From: a virus
Length of the DNA stretch: 34,722 bases
Virus record (IMG/VR): IMGVR_UViG_3300013130_000018
Span: 1-34,722 of that record
Reading direction: 5' to 3' (one strand)
The translations under genes were made by a program, and so were the position numbers. Shown here piece after piece: positions 12,903-21,712 of the stretch (positions are counted from its first letter, which is position 1; each line of letters opens with the position of its first letter). The notes beneath the pieces were generated by a model. The model made no database searches. It was not told the origin of the DNA and was given only the letters and a program-made list of their open reading frames with translations.

Positions 12903-15143
12903 TTATAATTTAGGTGTTGGTGGACCAAACGATGGATTTATTATAGTAACAGGACAACACTCACATTCATTTACAACAGCATTTGATATGAATATTGTAA
13001 AACTATTATTATCACCCGAACAATCATCATTAGGTGCGTTTATTATTGTATTTGTGTATGATCCGGTGATGATTTGATTATTAGTTAAAGTAAACGTGTT
13101 TCCATATTCTTTATGCTCATTATTTTTTGGTGTTGGTGTTATTGAGCAATATGGCAAAATTATAGTTTGAAATTGTTGGTTAATATTTTGTGTTAAAGGT
13201 CCAAATCCAGACACCGAAACAAGGTTATTATAAACCGGGATTGGGCTTGAGCTTGCTGGGTAATATCCGAAATCACTGACGTGATTAATATCGAATGTGA
13301 GTGTTAATCCTGATGGTAAATTAGATGAAATAACAAAGGTTTGTGATAATGTATTTGCCGATAATTGTACTGTAACTGCCGGTGCTGGTAAAGATGGTAC
13401 ATTAACTAATTTAAGAATTACTGTTCCGATTGAATCTTTAACGTAAACTTGGTAATTTGACGGTCCTAGATTTTGGAATATAGGACTTTGCTGATATGTA
13501 AGTCCGTTATTTATTGAATATTGATATGGTGGTGTTCCTCCTATGGCGTTTATTATCATAGACCCATTATTTCCACATTGTGCTGGAGTTACAGACGTAT
13601 CAAAATCAATTATACTTGATGGTGAACAATTACCAGTCAAAATAACCATATTATTATATTGGAAACTTCCGAGTATTTGCCATCCTGTTAGTGGTGGTGT
13701 GGATGGATTATTATTAATGAAACTTACACCAACAAATGTATTTCCAGTAAAAATCCAGTTGTTTGTATTTCCAGTGTTCCAATATAATGTATATTGACTA
13801 CCAGATGAAGACCATGATGGGTATTCGTTTATATCAACATCTGGTTCTAATTGAAACTGTTGGATTTCATATCCTTTAGGTGCTCTTACTGTCATATTAA
13901 CACATAAATTTTCGTATGATGGTGGAGGAGCAATAGTTGTTGTTGTGGTTGTTGTTGGTGTTTCTGCGGTAAGAATACAAGTAGTAATGGCAGTGAAATC
14001 ACCATAAAAGTCAGTAATTGTCGCCGGGTATTGACCAAAGTCTAAATTTGTTATTGTTTGTCCAATACTTCCAATATCCCATGAAATTGTATATGGTGGA
14101 GTTCCTCCGGTTATTATAAGGGTCGCTTCTCCATCATATGCGTTAGGTCTTGTTGGATGTTGTACCATACAAAAAACTTCCATAGGAAAAATAGTCAAGA
14201 CATCACATTCGTTTCTTGATCTGATTGTTGCCACTGATTGTGGTGGGCATTCTCCGTCAATACAAAGACCTCCAAGTTTTACTGGTATTATTTTTTCAGT
14301 ATCAAAGTATGGTCTTACATAACTACAAATACTAAATGTTTGTCCGGTTGGTAAATATAATTTTAAAAAATTATAATTACAATCAACAAAACTGGTTTCG
14401 AATTGTTCTTCTGGTGTTTTAAAAATAAAACATCTGCAGTTACATTCAGTGGATGCGGAAAGTATTGTGAAGGACACGTCATTTCTACACCCAATAACTC
14501 CCATGTCCGAAACTAGAAATGGTGTGTTTGGGGTGCTTGGAATTGGTCCTGTAATATCAATATATACAAAAGTATTTACATATGCGGATAAAGATGGATC
14601 ATCACTTGTTATCATTTCTTGTAATCCATCACAAGCCATTAATGAATAACATTGTTTTATACATGGATTTTCTTCTAAACATTGTTGACAGCCCAAATCC
14701 TGATAAATTTGATATTCGTTAATAGCACTTACTAAATTGCCAACTATTGGTGGTGTTGATGAAAAGTTTTTGGAGTATATTCTTGAACACTGAAAGGTTT
14801 GTGATAACCCGCTATTACTTAAAATAAAGTTATTTCCGTATATTACATCATCTATTGATAATTGGGAATTAGATCCCATAAATGTAAAAAATTGAGTGTC
14901 TTCACAACATGAACTGAAATAAAATGCCGTATCGACTTTTGATATTGACAAGGTGATTATATTTCCTGATGTGTTACCGCTTATTTGATCATCTAAACAA
15001 AAATTTAATACTGTTTCTGTGTTTGGTTGTACAAATACTGTATTTGTATTTCCACTGCAGTCGACAAATATCAGATTATCTTCTGTAAATCCCGTATTTT
15101 TTACGTGTAATACCCTACAACTATTATAACAACTTAAACTCAT
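12903..15143 (-). CDS. Modular adhesin/tail protein with SprB-type repeats
   Basis: The 746-residue protein is a chain of extracellular-type domains. Residues 1-85 resemble the Cys repeat unit of the fibre gene (CRVLHVKNTG ... VDCSGNTN ... VLNFCLDD). Residues 150-310 are Cys-rich. Residues 338-392 form a SprB-type repeat (LIITGGTPPYTISWD ... YPATITD). TPTTTTTTT at 395-403 is a linker. Residues 414-505 contain the YTLYWNTGNTNNWIF unit also found in the 518-residue protein. Residues 523-575 form a second SprB-type repeat (GGTPPYQYSINNG ... NYQVYVKD). The C-terminus has a CECCP cluster. SprB repeats are typical of gliding-associated adhesins of flavobacteria. The gene ends 30 bp before the fibre gene and begins directly at the stop of the glycosyltransferase gene. 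Confidence 0.72.
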   Translation of the reverse strand: MSLSCYNSCRVLHVKNTGFTEDNLIFVDCSGNTNTVFVQPNTETVLNFCLDDQISGNTSGNIITLSISKVDTAFYFSSCCEDTQFFTFMGSNSQLSIDDVIYGNNFILSNSGLSQTFQCSRIYSKNFSSTPPIVGNLVSAINEYQIYQDLGCQQCLEENPCIKQCYSLMACDGLQEMITSDDPSLSAYVNTFVYIDITGPIPSTPNTPFLVSDMGVIGCRNDVSFTILSASTECNCRCFIFKTPEEQFETSFVDCNYNFLKLYLPTGQTFSICSYVRPYFDTEKIIPVKLGGLCIDGECPPQSVATIRSRNECDVLTIFPMEVFCMVQHPTRPNAYDGEATLIITGGTPPYTISWDIGSIGQTITNLDFGQYPATITDFYGDFTAITTCILTAETPTTTTTTTIAPPPSYENLCVNMTVRAPKGYEIQQFQLEPDVDINEYPSWSSSGSQYTLYWNTGNTNNWIFTGNTFVGVSFINNNPSTPPLTGWQILGSFQYNNMVILTGNCSPSSIIDFDTSVTPAQCGNNGSMIINAIGGTPPYQYSINNGLTYQQSPIFQNLGPSNYQVYVKDSIGTVILKLVNVPSLPAPAVTVQLSANTLSQTFVISSNLPSGLTLTFDINHVSDFGYYPASSSPIPVYNNLVSVSGFGPLTQNINQQFQTIILPYCSITPTPKNNEHKEYGNTFTLTNNQIITGSYTNTIINAPNDDCSGDNNSFTIFISNAVVNECECCPVTIINPSFGPPTPKL

Positions 15144-16139
15144 TTAGAATATAAATAATTGGATTTTTGTTTTTTCTAGATAAGATTTCATCACATCAAC
15201 ATATTTGTTTGTTGAGCTGTTTTGTTCTATGTAGTTAAAATAATTTTTATCTTTTGTTAATTTTTCTAATGGATCTTGGTTTATGAACTCACCTTTATAG
15301 AATTTTGTTGATTTTAGGTCATCAGTGACTCCGGCCATATGTAAAATTGGAGCCTCTTCGTATCTTTCTAAAGTATCTGTTGCCCAAGAAAAGTCCAAAA
15401 GTTTTGTGACTTTTGTTTCTTTACCGATCATCCAAAGATTCCAAAGTAATGCCCACATATCTGCGGTCCATATTTGAAGTCCTCCGTGTGGTATTTGGTG
15501 TTTTCTATCAAAACTTAACACACTAAAATATAATTTAGAACAATCATCATAAACTTTTTCCCAGAATTCATGTCCTACATTTTTTAACAAATATTGTGCT
15601 CCTCCAGAATTTTCTTGGTTTTCTTTGACAATAGATAAATCAACTCCAATTATGTTTGTCATAAGGTTCAAAAGATGATTTTTTTCTAAATCGGGATATT
15701 GATTTTCATATCTTTTTCCACATTGACTCACATAATCATAACCTATATAACCTATTGTATCTGATAAATAACAAATATCATCATTTATCATTTTTTCAAA
15801 ATTTGGAATCTCTCTAAAAATAATATCAGAATCGTGATAAAAATAACATTCTTTTAATTCTGGTTTTTCCTTCAACCATCTAGAAAGTGCGAGTGGTCTT
15901 AAACTTGGGATATATCTCTTATCTTGTCTATCATCTAAATAATGATGTACTTGTATTCCTAAATTTTTTAACTCTAATGATTCTTTAGTCGGTTCGGTAG
16001 CTCCTTGTACCATAACGAATAATACGTGGATATTTTCTGGCTTAATCCCTAATTCTATAAAATTATGGGTATATACCTTTGTTTGCCAGTGAAAGTAAGG
16101 TATGTCTGGGTGTGCTGATACGTATACTACATTTTTCAT
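15144..16139 (-). CDS. GT-A glycosyltransferase, similar to Ser/Hyp peptide glycosyltransferases
   Basis: The 331-residue protein has VVYVSAHPDIPYFHWQTKVY at the N-terminus, LRPLALSRWL near residue 80, YFYHDSDIIF with a D-x-D sugar-nucleotide/metal motif (D103, D105), NSGGAQYLL near 180 and ILHMAG near the end. This order (WQ...; ...RPLAL..WL; DSD; SGG; HMAG) resembles hydroxyproline O-arabinosyltransferases and peptidyl-serine galactosyltransferases as I remember them. It lies between fibre-like genes encoding proteins full of Thr runs, and its stop codon directly abuts the next start. Modification of virion proteins is therefore a plausible role. DNA or host-surface sugar modification remains possible. 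The GT-A call is firm; the subfamily is tentative. Confidence 0.7.
   Translation of the reverse strand: MKNVVYVSAHPDIPYFHWQTKVYTHNFIELGIKPENIHVLFVMVQGATEPTKESLELKNLGIQVHHYLDDRQDKRYIPSLRPLALSRWLKEKPELKECYFYHDSDIIFREIPNFEKMINDDICYLSDTIGYIGYDYVSQCGKRYENQYPDLEKNHLLNLMTNIIGVDLSIVKENQENSGGAQYLLKNVGHEFWEKVYDDCSKLYFSVLSFDRKHQIPHGGLQIWTADMWALLWNLWMIGKETKVTKLLDFSWATDTLERYEEAPILHMAGVTDDLKSTKFYKGEFINQDPLEKLTKDKNYFNYIEQNSSTNKYVDVMKSYLEKTKIQLFIF
15150..15157 (-). promoter_or_regulatory. TATTTATA box before modular adhesin gene
   Basis: The minus strand reads TATTTATA six bases before the ATG at 15143. It lies inside the last codons of the glycosyltransferase gene. Its spacing matches that of the box before the module 1 RHH gene. 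Confidence 0.3.
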
Positions 16140-16244
16140 AAGAAAAATATATTTAAAAAAAATAATAAGTGAATCAATTTACCTTGTTTATTGTTACAAT
16201 TAAAGATGGTATTAAAATTACATTTCCTGATGTTTGTTGGTATT
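16140..16244 (-). other. Intergenic stretch holding a frame-shifted coding-like tail
   Basis: After the stop of the 72-residue gene, another minus-strand frame reads about 30 residues (KNGSNQLFIKYQQTSGNVIL, then IPSLIVTINKVN and TGA near 16175). It would join the upstream gene by a one-base slip in the six-A run of GAAAAAATGG at about 16269. It has no ATG of its own. It could be a remnant, a frameshift extension or an assembly error in the homopolymer. The rest of the gap is A/T-rich and leads to the glycosyltransferase start. Confidence 0.4.
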
Positions 16245-16463
16245 TTATAAACAATTGATTACTTCCATTTTTTCACAACCTGTTGTATCAACCAATTTAA
16301 GTCCTATTGCTGGAACTAAATCAAATTGTGGTGGAAGTGTGATTACTGTTGGTATAACATTTATAAGTCCCAAATAATAACAATTATTTCCATACACATC
16401 GCATGCGTAACCACTAAATGGTGGAACAAACCCGATAACTCCGTTTATTGTTATTTGTGTCAT
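16245..16463 (-). CDS. Small adhesin-like beta domain protein
   Basis: The 72-residue product (MTQITINGVIGFVPPFSGYA...) is one compact beta domain with CDVYGNNCYYLG, a Pro-rich middle and KLVDTTGCEKMEVINCL. It is homologous to the 76-residue plus-strand product of 7436-7666, with matching Cys and D..GC positions, and resembles a single SprB-type unit. It follows the SprB-repeat gene by 3 bp, so it may supply an extra domain to the same structure. A six-A run close to its 3' end could allow slippage into a longer frame (see 16140-16244). No signal peptide is present. Confidence 0.65.
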   Translation of the reverse strand: MTQITINGVIGFVPPFSGYACDVYGNNCYYLGLINVIPTVITLPPQFDLVPAIGLKLVDTTGCEKMEVINCL

Positions 16464-16466
16464 TTT

Positions 16467-16808
16467 TTAATTACATTCAACACATGATATATCATATGCG
16501 ATTATAGTATTCACAACAAATCTTGTGTCGTTTAATAAATTATAATTTTGTGTGCCACAATTTTTTTGTATCTCTTCACAATCATTTGTTATCATTACTC
16601 TGTTATTTTCATAATCAATTGTCACTTCACCAACACCATAAAAAGAAAGAATAAGATCACGCATTGTATCTCCCCACAAAATATCACTTGGGTAATCATT
16701 AAGTGCCGTTGAGGTGTAAAATATATTTTCAACTTCGTCTTCACCAACTTTCACAACTAATTTAAATGTTGCCGAATTTAAAATACAATTTGTATCTCCA
16801 GATGTTAA
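16467..16808 (-). repeat. Shared C-terminal domain, copy A
   Basis: Residues 635-748 (from DTNCILNSATF to SCVECN) correspond to residues 900-999 of the neighbouring 999-residue protein. Matching points are the CILN start, a Pro-Ser-Asp/Ala...Trp segment, a D(Y/T)xNN(R/S)V hydrophobic strand, a central Cys and a final Ile-x-C. Confidence 0.65.
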
Positions 16809-18713
16809 ATCAAAATAACCTTCATTAAACATTTGTTTCATGCCTCGTTTTCCGATGATACTTGAATTTTCAAAGTTATTAGAACAAATTGTTGTTGTTG
16901 AGTATGTACCTAAAAGTTCAGTGCCTGAAAGTGTTACGGTTTGATGTTTTGTACACCCACTTTTATCCGTAATCAAAAGAGAATAAGATCCACTCGTAAG
17001 ACCAGTTATATATGTACCTGTTTGTCCTCCAACATTTGCAGACCAATTGAATGTGAATGGTGGTGATCCGCTTGTAATTATAACTTGTATTTCGCCGTCG
17101 TTTCCAAATACTGGGTTTACACCAAATAGTGTAAAGTCCATGGGTTGTGATAGTGTAATAAATATTGGTATTGATTGTGAACACCCACTAGAATCTGTTA
17201 CCGTCAGTAAATAATTTCCGCTAGCCAAATTTGTAAAATTACCATTTGGTTGTGTAATTGATTGTAAATTATTTGATGGTCCTGTCAATGTATAAGTCAC
17301 TGGAAATGACGCAGTATTTGATACAAAGGCCGATAATGAACCGTATTTTCCACCACACGTACTTCCAGATATTGTTGTATTAATTGAAAATTTGTTTACG
17401 TTTTGGATTTGAACTATTTGTGTGTAAACACAATCACTAGAATTTGATACTGTGACTAAATAAGTTCCAGAACTTAAATTTGTAAATGAATGTGATAAAC
17501 CGGCGTTTATAGATTGTGTTGATGATCCTGTATTACCAGATATTGTGTAAGTGTAATTTCCTATACCTATGGCGTTATTTATTGATATTGAAACTACTCC
17601 GTTGTTTGAATTACATGTGGAATCAACGGTACTAATGTTTATACTTCCAAACGCATTTGGTGTGACAAGAGTTGCTTGAGTTGTAAAGGTACAAAAACCA
17701 GCATCTGTGACTGTGAATGTATAAAGACCACTACTTAATCCTGTGAATGTATAATCACTATCAAAACTAATTTCAGATTGCCCATTGGATCCATAGTAAT
17801 AATAAGGCGCCGTTCCTCCACTAACAAGAAGTTGTACAATTCCATTATTTTGAAAACAACTTGGTTGTGTTATGTAAATTGCTGCCGGTCCTACAGGTGG
17901 TATATTATATATTGGTATTGTTTGAGTTTCGACACAACCATCAGGACTTGTAATTTCAACAGTATATGATGCCTGTGTCAAACCAGTTATTGTAGATCCT
18001 GTTTGTCCATTGACATTAGACAACCAATTTATTGTATATGCACTTATCGGATTTGTTAATCCAGTAATGAATATTTTACCGCTTCCTTGTCCTGGTATGC
18101 AACTAGCATCATTTACCGTGTAATATCCAAAAGTAAATGTTGTACTAGATTTAACAACAACAGACGCACTAGTACCAGAACACCCAGCATTGAATGCTTC
18201 AATATAATAACTCCCTGGTGATAAATTATTAAATTCGTAAAAATTATCAAAATTTAATAATGTATTACTATAACTTGACTGGCCGCTTGAAATAAATGCC
18301 CCTCCAACATCGTAAAGATAAAAGTCCGTACTTGTTAAATTTGCGAAAACATCATCTTGTGTAAATCCAGTAATTACTCCATTGTTTAAATTACATGTTG
18401 TATCTTGAACTAATGCATAGGCGCTAGTTCCACTTGATATCATAAATGGATAAGAATATTGTACTGGGGTTGCTGGTGGAACTGCGGTGTCCGTAACATA
18501 AAGACTATAAATCCCATGAGTTAAATTATCAACATAGTATATATTACTAGATGTTGTAAGAGCACTTGTCGGTAAAGGTCCTCCGGTTGTTATGTTGTAC
18601 CCAGTTACAATCCAGTTTGGTGAGTCTCCCGTTACTTCAACATAAAATTCACCTGTGGATCCTAGTGAACAATCGCCAGTTAAAGATAAATTAGAAAGTA
18701 ATATATAGCTCAT
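16467..18713 (-). CDS. SprB-repeat virion protein (about seven repeats)
   Basis: The 748-residue protein consists of about seven immunoglobulin-like repeats of 70-90 residues (about 10-90, 100-190, 200-270, 278-350, 358-440, 445-522, 526-596). Typical features are a leading C..NNG, then SGGTAPYYY or TSGSPPFTFNW, LSSGLYTFTVTD and a closing GC. This is the SprB repeat type, known from the gliding adhesin of Flavobacterium johnsoniae and other Bacteroidota surface proteins. A C-terminal domain (635-748) matches the C-terminus of the preceding 999-residue baseplate-like protein. The start overlaps the stop of that gene (TAATG). It lacks the secretion signals of host SprB, so it is probably a virion fibre mounted on the baseplate protein. 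Confidence 0.75.
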   Translation of the reverse strand: MSYILLSNLSLTGDCSLGSTGEFYVEVTGDSPNWIVTGYNITTGGPLPTSALTTSSNIYYVDNLTHGIYSLYVTDTAVPPATPVQYSYPFMISSGTSAYALVQDTTCNLNNGVITGFTQDDVFANLTSTDFYLYDVGGAFISSGQSSYSNTLLNFDNFYEFNNLSPGSYYIEAFNAGCSGTSASVVVKSSTTFTFGYYTVNDASCIPGQGSGKIFITGLTNPISAYTINWLSNVNGQTGSTITGLTQASYTVEITSPDGCVETQTIPIYNIPPVGPAAIYITQPSCFQNNGIVQLLVSGGTAPYYYYGSNGQSEISFDSDYTFTGLSSGLYTFTVTDAGFCTFTTQATLVTPNAFGSINISTVDSTCNSNNGVVSISINNAIGIGNYTYTISGNTGSSTQSINAGLSHSFTNLSSGTYLVTVSNSSDCVYTQIVQIQNVNKFSINTTISGSTCGGKYGSLSAFVSNTASFPVTYTLTGPSNNLQSITQPNGNFTNLASGNYLLTVTDSSGCSQSIPIFITLSQPMDFTLFGVNPVFGNDGEIQVIITSGSPPFTFNWSANVGGQTGTYITGLTSGSYSLLITDKSGCTKHQTVTLSGTELLGTYSTTTICSNNFENSSIIGKRGMKQMFNEGYFDLTSGDTNCILNSATFKLVVKVGEDEVENIFYTSTALNDYPSDILWGDTMRDLILSFYGVGEVTIDYENNRVMITNDCEEIQKNCGTQNYNLLNDTRFVVNTIIAYDISCVECN
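16926..18686 (-). repeat. SprB-type tandem repeat region
   Basis: About seven diverged units of 70-90 residues with the common pattern C-x(2)-N-N/G-G ... G-P-Y/F-x-Y/F-x-W ... L-x-S/P-G-x-Y-x(3)-V/I-x(2)-x-G-C. The units differ enough at the DNA level that the array looks old rather than freshly duplicated. Confidence 0.75.
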
Positions 18714-19015
18714 TATTGGTTACAAAGTATTGAAAAGTTTATTCCCACATTTATTTCAAAAACATTTTCATTATCCACCGGAATGCAATTTATGTTATAA
18801 ATCGCAACAGAATTATTTTTAGTATCAATATCATAATCAAAACCAAATGTTTGTAAATCATCAAGACTTCCGATTAGTGCATTGTACCAATCATTAGCCG
18901 ATGGAAAATTCTGATATCCAACCGTAGTTGCAAATTGATTTGATACTAATGGTACTCCGTTATATTTTAGCTCTACATACCATAAAGATGTTACCGTATT
19001 CAAAATACAATCATT
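18713..19015 (-). repeat. Shared C-terminal domain, copy B
   Basis: Residues 900-999 (from NDCILNTVTSLW to SILCNQ) are the counterpart of copy A at 16467-16808. The two copies end adjacent genes, which suggests duplication of a docking or chaperone-type domain or a shared attachment function. Confidence 0.65.
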
Positions 19016-21712
19016 TGGTGTTAAACCACTACTTTGTAAATAATCAACTAGGGTATTTGCAAATATAGTACCAAAAGATAGAAAATCAGGATTTGCATCC
19101 CATGGGTAAATCGGACATTCCAAAACCTGTACTGGACAATCAAAATCAAATAATTGTGTTGTTAGTTCACATGGATTACAAGGTATAGGAACTATTTTAC
19201 AACCAAATTGTCTTCTCCAAACAAATTTTTGTCTGTGAAAAATTGAGTTTTCATATTTTACACCAGTATTCCAAATAGTTGTTGCTGGAACCATTTGTTC
19301 TATTAATCTAACCCAATAATCTCCCATTCCGTTCAGATAATCGATAATAGGTTGGTAGGTAAAGTTATCATTTTCAACACCTATCAATTTTTCAGATTCC
19401 AGGTATTTCCAATAAATTGATGATAATGTTGGATATCCTCCGGTTTTACCATCGGTAATGAATTGTCTATTTCTTACATTAATCATGTTTTTCCAAAATG
19501 TTTGAAGAAATTCAAAAAATGTTTTTTCTTTTGGTTTTGGTATTATTACGGTCCAGTCAATACCTCCTGGAGATGGGTAAACAGGTTTTGGATTTGGCAC
19601 ACAATAAGTCGGCTTAATATAAAAAAGTCCTTCATTTGGTATTGGAAAGTTATATCGATTTGACATACTCCAAACATCATAAGCAAGTGCTAAACTAGGG
19701 TTTAACATAATGTCAACATTCTTAACATTTAACACTAAACAATCTTCCGACACTTGATAATATGCGTTGAAATTTCCTTCAAAACTACTTCTTTGAGGTA
19801 AATCGGTATCAGTCCAACTTTTTTTGTTATCATTTACTCTTCTCAATCTAAATCCAAGATTCATAAATGGAAATTGTCTATATCTTTGAAGGTATTCTTC
19901 TCCATAATTAAATGGTAATAGGGTCGTTTGAAATGATGGGTTTTCTCCTGTAAAAACAGATGTTGTCAGATCTACCTTTTCTGGCATTCTGTGTTGTGGT
20001 GTTGATTCAAACCACCCTCCTCCTATTTGGAAAAAATAACTATCACTTTCCACTGGCATACTTGGGCATCCAAACTCATCTAAAGGATAGTCAATTGTAG
20101 TAACTGTAATATCTTTTGTGACACTTGATAATGTTACTCCAGTATATTGGACTCCCATAATTGAGTAAACATCCGTTAGATCTAAAATAGGTGTTTCTTG
20201 AACATAAGTCCCTCCTGATATTTTTAAATACTGTTTTTCAAATTCATTTATGTTAATTCTTTGATCAGCCAAATAAATATACTCATTAAAGTCTATTAAA
20301 AATTCAGGAGCCCCTATAAATTTCAACAATATTTCAATTGATTTTCTAGTACCTTTCGACTTAAAAAGATAAGCCGCGTTCATTATTAAATTTCTATAGA
20401 ATTGGTAGTTCAGTTCATCTGGTGTCTTACCGGCTGCAACTCCACTGAATTGGTTTGTTTGTGGTGAAAAAACAGAATTTAAAAAATCAGTTTCACTTAT
20501 TGGTGAAATATTAGTTGCCCACCCTAAAGTTTGTGCAAAATTTTGTAATAATTGTGATGGTATATCATTTTTTACCGTATAATTTACAGAATTCATATTG
20601 GCCAAAGTTCCTATAAATGTTTTGGTGTCGTCAAAGCTTCTTCCGTATATTTGAAGTACTTTGTCGTATTTTCGATCTACAGTATCAAATTCGACAAGGG
20701 CCGATGTGGTAAAAAATCTAGATATTAAATTAGTGTTGAAGTTATCTAAACTTACCGCAAATTCATTTAGTTTATCAATATAGTTTTGAAATGATAAACT
20801 TCTGATGTCCAAATTCCAGGACCCTTCGGTTGGAAACTTCAGACTTTCATATGTAAAACTGTAAGTACCATCTTCGTTTTCTCTTGCAACTTGGAAATAT
20901 GCCGTGTATTTTGGTGTTATTTGTCGGTTTAATAAAAAGTTTTCAACCGCATCAAAATTTTCATTAAAAACCTTGTTAACGTAAAAATCGGTTGGTCTTA
21001 TAATAAAACCAGAACTACTAAAATACTCGTTTGGAAAAATTTCACCCTGTACGTAAATCTTAAATGTTATACTATTATTGTCGACCGGAACGATATCATT
21101 TATAGTGTATTGATTTCCTCCTATAAAAATTGAATACTTTCCATAATTCTTTTTCATGTTTCTCAATTCAGAAGTTGATACTTCATAAGCGGCGGTATTT
21201 TTTTCCGCATTTACTGAAAAATCAATTGCAAATGGATTACTAATTGCATCCAATAATATTTCCATTGTTGTTTCTTTTTCAATACTATCATAAGAAATAT
21301 TAATGACTGTATATCCAGTACTAAAATCTTGTCTTAATGGTGAAACTTCTAATGCTGCAGGAAAAAAGTTAATTATTTTAGTTATGGAATAAGATAATCT
21401 AGTCACTAATGAACCATATAATGTAAAATTGGTTATTTGTGAAAGATCATAATTTGGATATACTTTAAAATTTTTGGCAATAATCATTTTAGATTGCTCA
21501 ATATCATTGATATTCATAGATTCTAAAGAAATAGGTTCTGAAAAACTACCTATCTCAAAAGTTCTATTTTGTTTCTCGACAATATTTGTTGAAAACTCAA
21601 AATTACCTTGCGTTAACCCTCCTCCGTCGACTACCTGTAGTCCAACTATGTTGTCAGAAAATGAAAATCCTCCGGTAGCTTGTGGTGGACAAGTAAATTT
21701 TTTGATCGCCAT
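18713..21712 (-). CDS. Baseplate protein with phage tail gpI-like (Tail_P2_I) segment
   Basis: The 999-residue protein begins MAIKKFTCPPQATGGFSFSD. Residues about 330-470 contain LQNFAQTLGWATNISP and then YLFKSKGTRKSIEILLKFIGAPEF near 445-470, the KGTR/AIE helix pattern characteristic of P2 gpI-like baseplate proteins (related to contractile-injection gp7-like wedge parts). A Trp-rich middle (about 690-860) and a C-terminal domain (900-999) follow; the latter is shared with the SprB-repeat protein. The start overlaps the previous stop and its own stop overlaps the next start (TAATG both). A role linking baseplate wedge to fibres fits the position and the shared domain. The gpI link is from one motif region only. 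Confidence 0.6.
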   Translation of the reverse strand: MAIKKFTCPPQATGGFSFSDNIVGLQVVDGGGLTQGNFEFSTNIVEKQNRTFEIGSFSEPISLESMNINDIEQSKMIIAKNFKVYPNYDLSQITNFTLYGSLVTRLSYSITKIINFFPAALEVSPLRQDFSTGYTVINISYDSIEKETTMEILLDAISNPFAIDFSVNAEKNTAAYEVSTSELRNMKKNYGKYSIFIGGNQYTINDIVPVDNNSITFKIYVQGEIFPNEYFSSSGFIIRPTDFYVNKVFNENFDAVENFLLNRQITPKYTAYFQVARENEDGTYSFTYESLKFPTEGSWNLDIRSLSFQNYIDKLNEFAVSLDNFNTNLISRFFTTSALVEFDTVDRKYDKVLQIYGRSFDDTKTFIGTLANMNSVNYTVKNDIPSQLLQNFAQTLGWATNISPISETDFLNSVFSPQTNQFSGVAAGKTPDELNYQFYRNLIMNAAYLFKSKGTRKSIEILLKFIGAPEFLIDFNEYIYLADQRININEFEKQYLKISGGTYVQETPILDLTDVYSIMGVQYTGVTLSSVTKDITVTTIDYPLDEFGCPSMPVESDSYFFQIGGGWFESTPQHRMPEKVDLTTSVFTGENPSFQTTLLPFNYGEEYLQRYRQFPFMNLGFRLRRVNDNKKSWTDTDLPQRSSFEGNFNAYYQVSEDCLVLNVKNVDIMLNPSLALAYDVWSMSNRYNFPIPNEGLFYIKPTYCVPNPKPVYPSPGGIDWTVIIPKPKEKTFFEFLQTFWKNMINVRNRQFITDGKTGGYPTLSSIYWKYLESEKLIGVENDNFTYQPIIDYLNGMGDYWVRLIEQMVPATTIWNTGVKYENSIFHRQKFVWRRQFGCKIVPIPCNPCELTTQLFDFDCPVQVLECPIYPWDANPDFLSFGTIFANTLVDYLQSSGLTPNDCILNTVTSLWYVELKYNGVPLVSNQFATTVGYQNFPSANDWYNALIGSLDDLQTFGFDYDIDTKNNSVAIYNINCIPVDNENVFEINVGINFSILCNQ

